Source: a virus
Direction: 5' to 3' (one strand)
Virus record (IMG/VR): IMGVR_UViG_3300009161_000264
Location: 1 to 21,897 of that record
DNA: 21,897 nt
The translations under genes were made by a program, and so were the position numbers. Numbering within the stretch: position 1 is the stretch's first letter; each line of letters starts with the position of its first letter. The notes beneath the pieces were generated by a model. That model was not told the origin of the DNA. It searched no databases and was given only the letters and a program-made list of their open reading frames with translations. This document shows, in pieces, positions 20,494 through 21,897 of the stretch.

Positions 20494-20831
20494 ATTTAGC
20501 CGCGTTAGAGGGTGAAGTTTTTCTTTTAGGACATTGGAAGAATTACGAAGAGTTAGAAGAAAACCTATCAATGCCAGAACTGGTTCAAACCATAACAGCG
20601 ATGAATCGAAAAGAACATAACCAGAGAAAGTTTGCAGCATCACTAAAAGGAATCCAATTGGATGATGACGCAGAAGAAGAAAAAGAAAAAGGTTCTACCT
20701 TTGAAGATATCCAAAGAAGAGCCCTTGGAATTACAGCATCAGCAGATGATGTTGTTGGATTACAAGGACCTCTAGCAGCAGATGCTGGATTTGGAATTGG
20801 CGCAGGGTTAGGATACTCTAGGAGTAATTAG
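20457..20831 (+). CDS. Tail assembly chaperone, frameshift extension (gpT-like)
   Basis: This 124-residue extension is open in the -1 frame and is joined to the first 99 residues of the chaperone to give a 223-residue product. It reads PNSGSGTGWSDLDLAALEGEV onward, then a helical LVQTITAMNRKEHNQRKFAASLKGIQLDDDAEEEKEKGSTFEDIQRRALG region and ends RSN. Charged and helical like the T domain of lambda gpGT, which contacts the tape measure protein. A start at the internal ATG 20571 would make an orphan without a ribosome binding site, so the frameshift reading is preferred. The tape measure GTG overlaps its stop. Confidence 0.82.
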   Translation, partial: PNSGSGTGWSDLDLAALEGEVFLLGHWKNYEELEENLSMPELVQTITAMNRKEHNQRKFAASLKGIQLDDDAEEEKEKGSTFEDIQRRALGITASADDVVGLQGPLAADAGFGIGAGLGYSRSN

Positions 20832-21897
20832 TGGCTGACGAACAAATTGTAACCAGTATAGTCGCAAAAGCCGACTTATCTAGCCTTGTGTCTGAAGTAC
20901 ACAGGGCCAGTGCTAGTCTTCAGCAATTACAAAGAGAACTCCTTGCTTCTAATAGAGCAATATCTTCTTCAACAAAATTAGCAAATAATTTATTTAGAGA
21001 TACATTAAGTGGAAGCGGACAATTTTCCAGCCACTTTGTAAACCTTAACTCAGACGTTGATAAGTTTGGTAAAAACTTAGATGCTGGTCGATTAAAGCTT
21101 AAGAACTATTTCCAAACTTTTAGAGAGCATGCTACATCTCAAAAGGGAATGATAAGGGAGCTTGCCAAGGAGCAGGTAATGCTTCAAAATTCAATACTGC
21201 AACCTCTAGGTAGAAATGCTCAAGGTTTAATGCAGTACAACGTTATGATTCCCAGAGGCTTAGATGCTGTAAAAAATAGCACACAGCTAGCTCGCATGGA
21301 ACTTCAGATAATGAATCGTGCACTATCTGAAGGAGCAGGATCTTTAATTAACTGGGGTAAAAATACTCAGTGGGCAGGTCGTCAGCTTACAGTTGGACTT
21401 ACAGTTCCTTTAACAATGTTTGGTGCTGCAGCAGGAAAAGCATTTAGAGAAGCAGACCAAGAGCTAGTAAGACTTACAAAGGTTTATGGGGGATTAGCTG
21501 CAACATCTGCAACAGATTTAAAAGCAATTAGAGAAGAAGTTATTCAAACAGCTAAGTCATTATCACAAACAATGGGTGCATCTTTTAAAGATACTATCGC
21601 ACTTGGTGCCGATATTGCAGCTACAGGAAAAACTGGAAATGATCTTTTAGGATCAATTACAGAAACAACAAGATTATCAATACTTGGTGAAGTTGACAGA
21701 CAAGATGCAATGAAAGCAACACTGTCAATTCAAACAGCTTTTAAGCAAAATACAAAAGAGCTTACAGAATCAATTAACTTTTTAAACGCTGTTGAAAACC
21801 AAACATCAACAACGCTTGGTGATTTAGTAGAAGCAATTCCAAAAGCTGGTCCTGTTATCAAGCAATTAGGTGGAAGCGTAAAAGACTTAGCTCTTTA
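20831..21897 (+). CDS. Tail tape measure protein, 3' end cut by the window
   Basis: Open from GTG at 20831 (overlapping the previous TAG) to the window end, 355 codons so far, with AGGAG at 20820-20824 as ribosome binding site. It begins ADEQIVTSIVAKADLSSLVSEVHRASASLQQLQREL, a helical coiled-coil-like stretch, has a hydrophobic WGKNTQWAGRQLTVGLTVPLTMFGAAAGKAFREADQEL block near residues 173-205, and a TP901-type core (QETAKSL-like helix, FKDTIALGADIAATGKTGNDLLGSITETTRLSILG). The protein fixes tail length and is injected ahead of DNA. Its full length, and hence tail length, cannot be judged here. Confidence 0.88.
   Translation, partial: MADEQIVTSIVAKADLSSLVSEVHRASASLQQLQRELLASNRAISSSTKLANNLFRDTLSGSGQFSSHFVNLNSDVDKFGKNLDAGRLKLKNYFQTFREHATSQKGMIRELAKEQVMLQNSILQPLGRNAQGLMQYNVMIPRGLDAVKNSTQLARMELQIMNRALSEGAGSLINWGKNTQWAGRQLTVGLTVPLTMFGAAAGKAFREADQELVRLTKVYGGLAATSATDLKAIREEVIQTAKSLSQTMGASFKDTIALGADIAATGKTGNDLLGSITETTRLSILGEVDRQDAMKATLSIQTAFKQNTKELTESINFLNAVENQTSTTLGDLVEAIPKAGPVIKQLGGSVKDLAL

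Noticed and set aside
20571-20831. Independent gene beginning at ATG 20571
   Set aside because: The frame is open from 20442, no ribosome binding site precedes 20571, and a phased slippery heptamer links it to the chaperone.
1-21897. tRNA genes, integrase, insertion sequences or attachment sites
   Set aside because: I saw no cloverleaf with a T-loop GTTCRA-type block, no transposase or recombinase motif and no flanking direct repeats. I cannot exclude a divergent tRNA without a search program.

Overview
This window is a stretch of a tailed double-stranded DNA phage genome (or a prophage). Every gene I accept lies on the + strand and the genes are tightly packed. The head-to-tail order is classical: portal, maturation protease with nested scaffold, HK97-type major capsid protein, head-tail connectors, tail terminator, major tail protein, frameshifted tail assembly chaperone, tape measure. 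No sheath gene lies between the tail terminator and the chaperone, so a siphovirus is the best reading. The DNA is visibly A+T rich. Several start codons follow a TATAAT-like -10 box by only 6-8 bases with no ribosome binding site, which implies leaderless mRNAs. That habit is common in Actinobacteria, and with the low G+C it hints at a phage of an AT-rich (for example freshwater) actinobacterium. The host call is inference only.

Layout. Bases 2-2421 hold the 3' part of a repeat-built tail fibre gene and a second surface protein with two fibronectin-III-like domains, 28 tandem Pro-Pro-X-Phe units and a cysteine-rich end. A hairpin and a TTGATA-17-TATAAT promoter follow. They open a nearly gapless operon (2507-9730) with a small tail-type accessory protein, a six-cysteine mini-protein, two DUF6065-like proteins and seven genes of the 2-oxoglutarate/Fe(II) dioxygenase (prolyl 4-hydroxylase-like) fold. 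Six of the seven keep the HxD...H...K/R site; the last has lost its metal ligands. Bases 9755-11518 encode a laminin-G-like surface protein on an apparently leaderless transcript. From 11582 the virion assembly module runs to the right edge, where the tape measure gene is cut. No terminase gene is in the window.

How it may work together. The assembly genes build the capsid and tail. The fibre, PPxF and LamG proteins are candidate host-contact proteins. The most unusual part is the oxygenase array between them. My leading hypothesis is that some of these enzymes hydroxylate phage virion proteins, the proline-dense PPxF domain being an obvious candidate, or host surface proteins. Sequence alone shows the enzymes and the candidate substrate side by side; it does not show the reaction.

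Other points of note are an in-frame internal start with the strongest Shine-Dalgarno in the window, which would make a separate scaffold protein from the protease gene; a CCCAAAC -1 slippery heptamer in the tail chaperone gene; three exact TGCTATAAT promoter boxes; and two GAAA-tetraloop hairpins.
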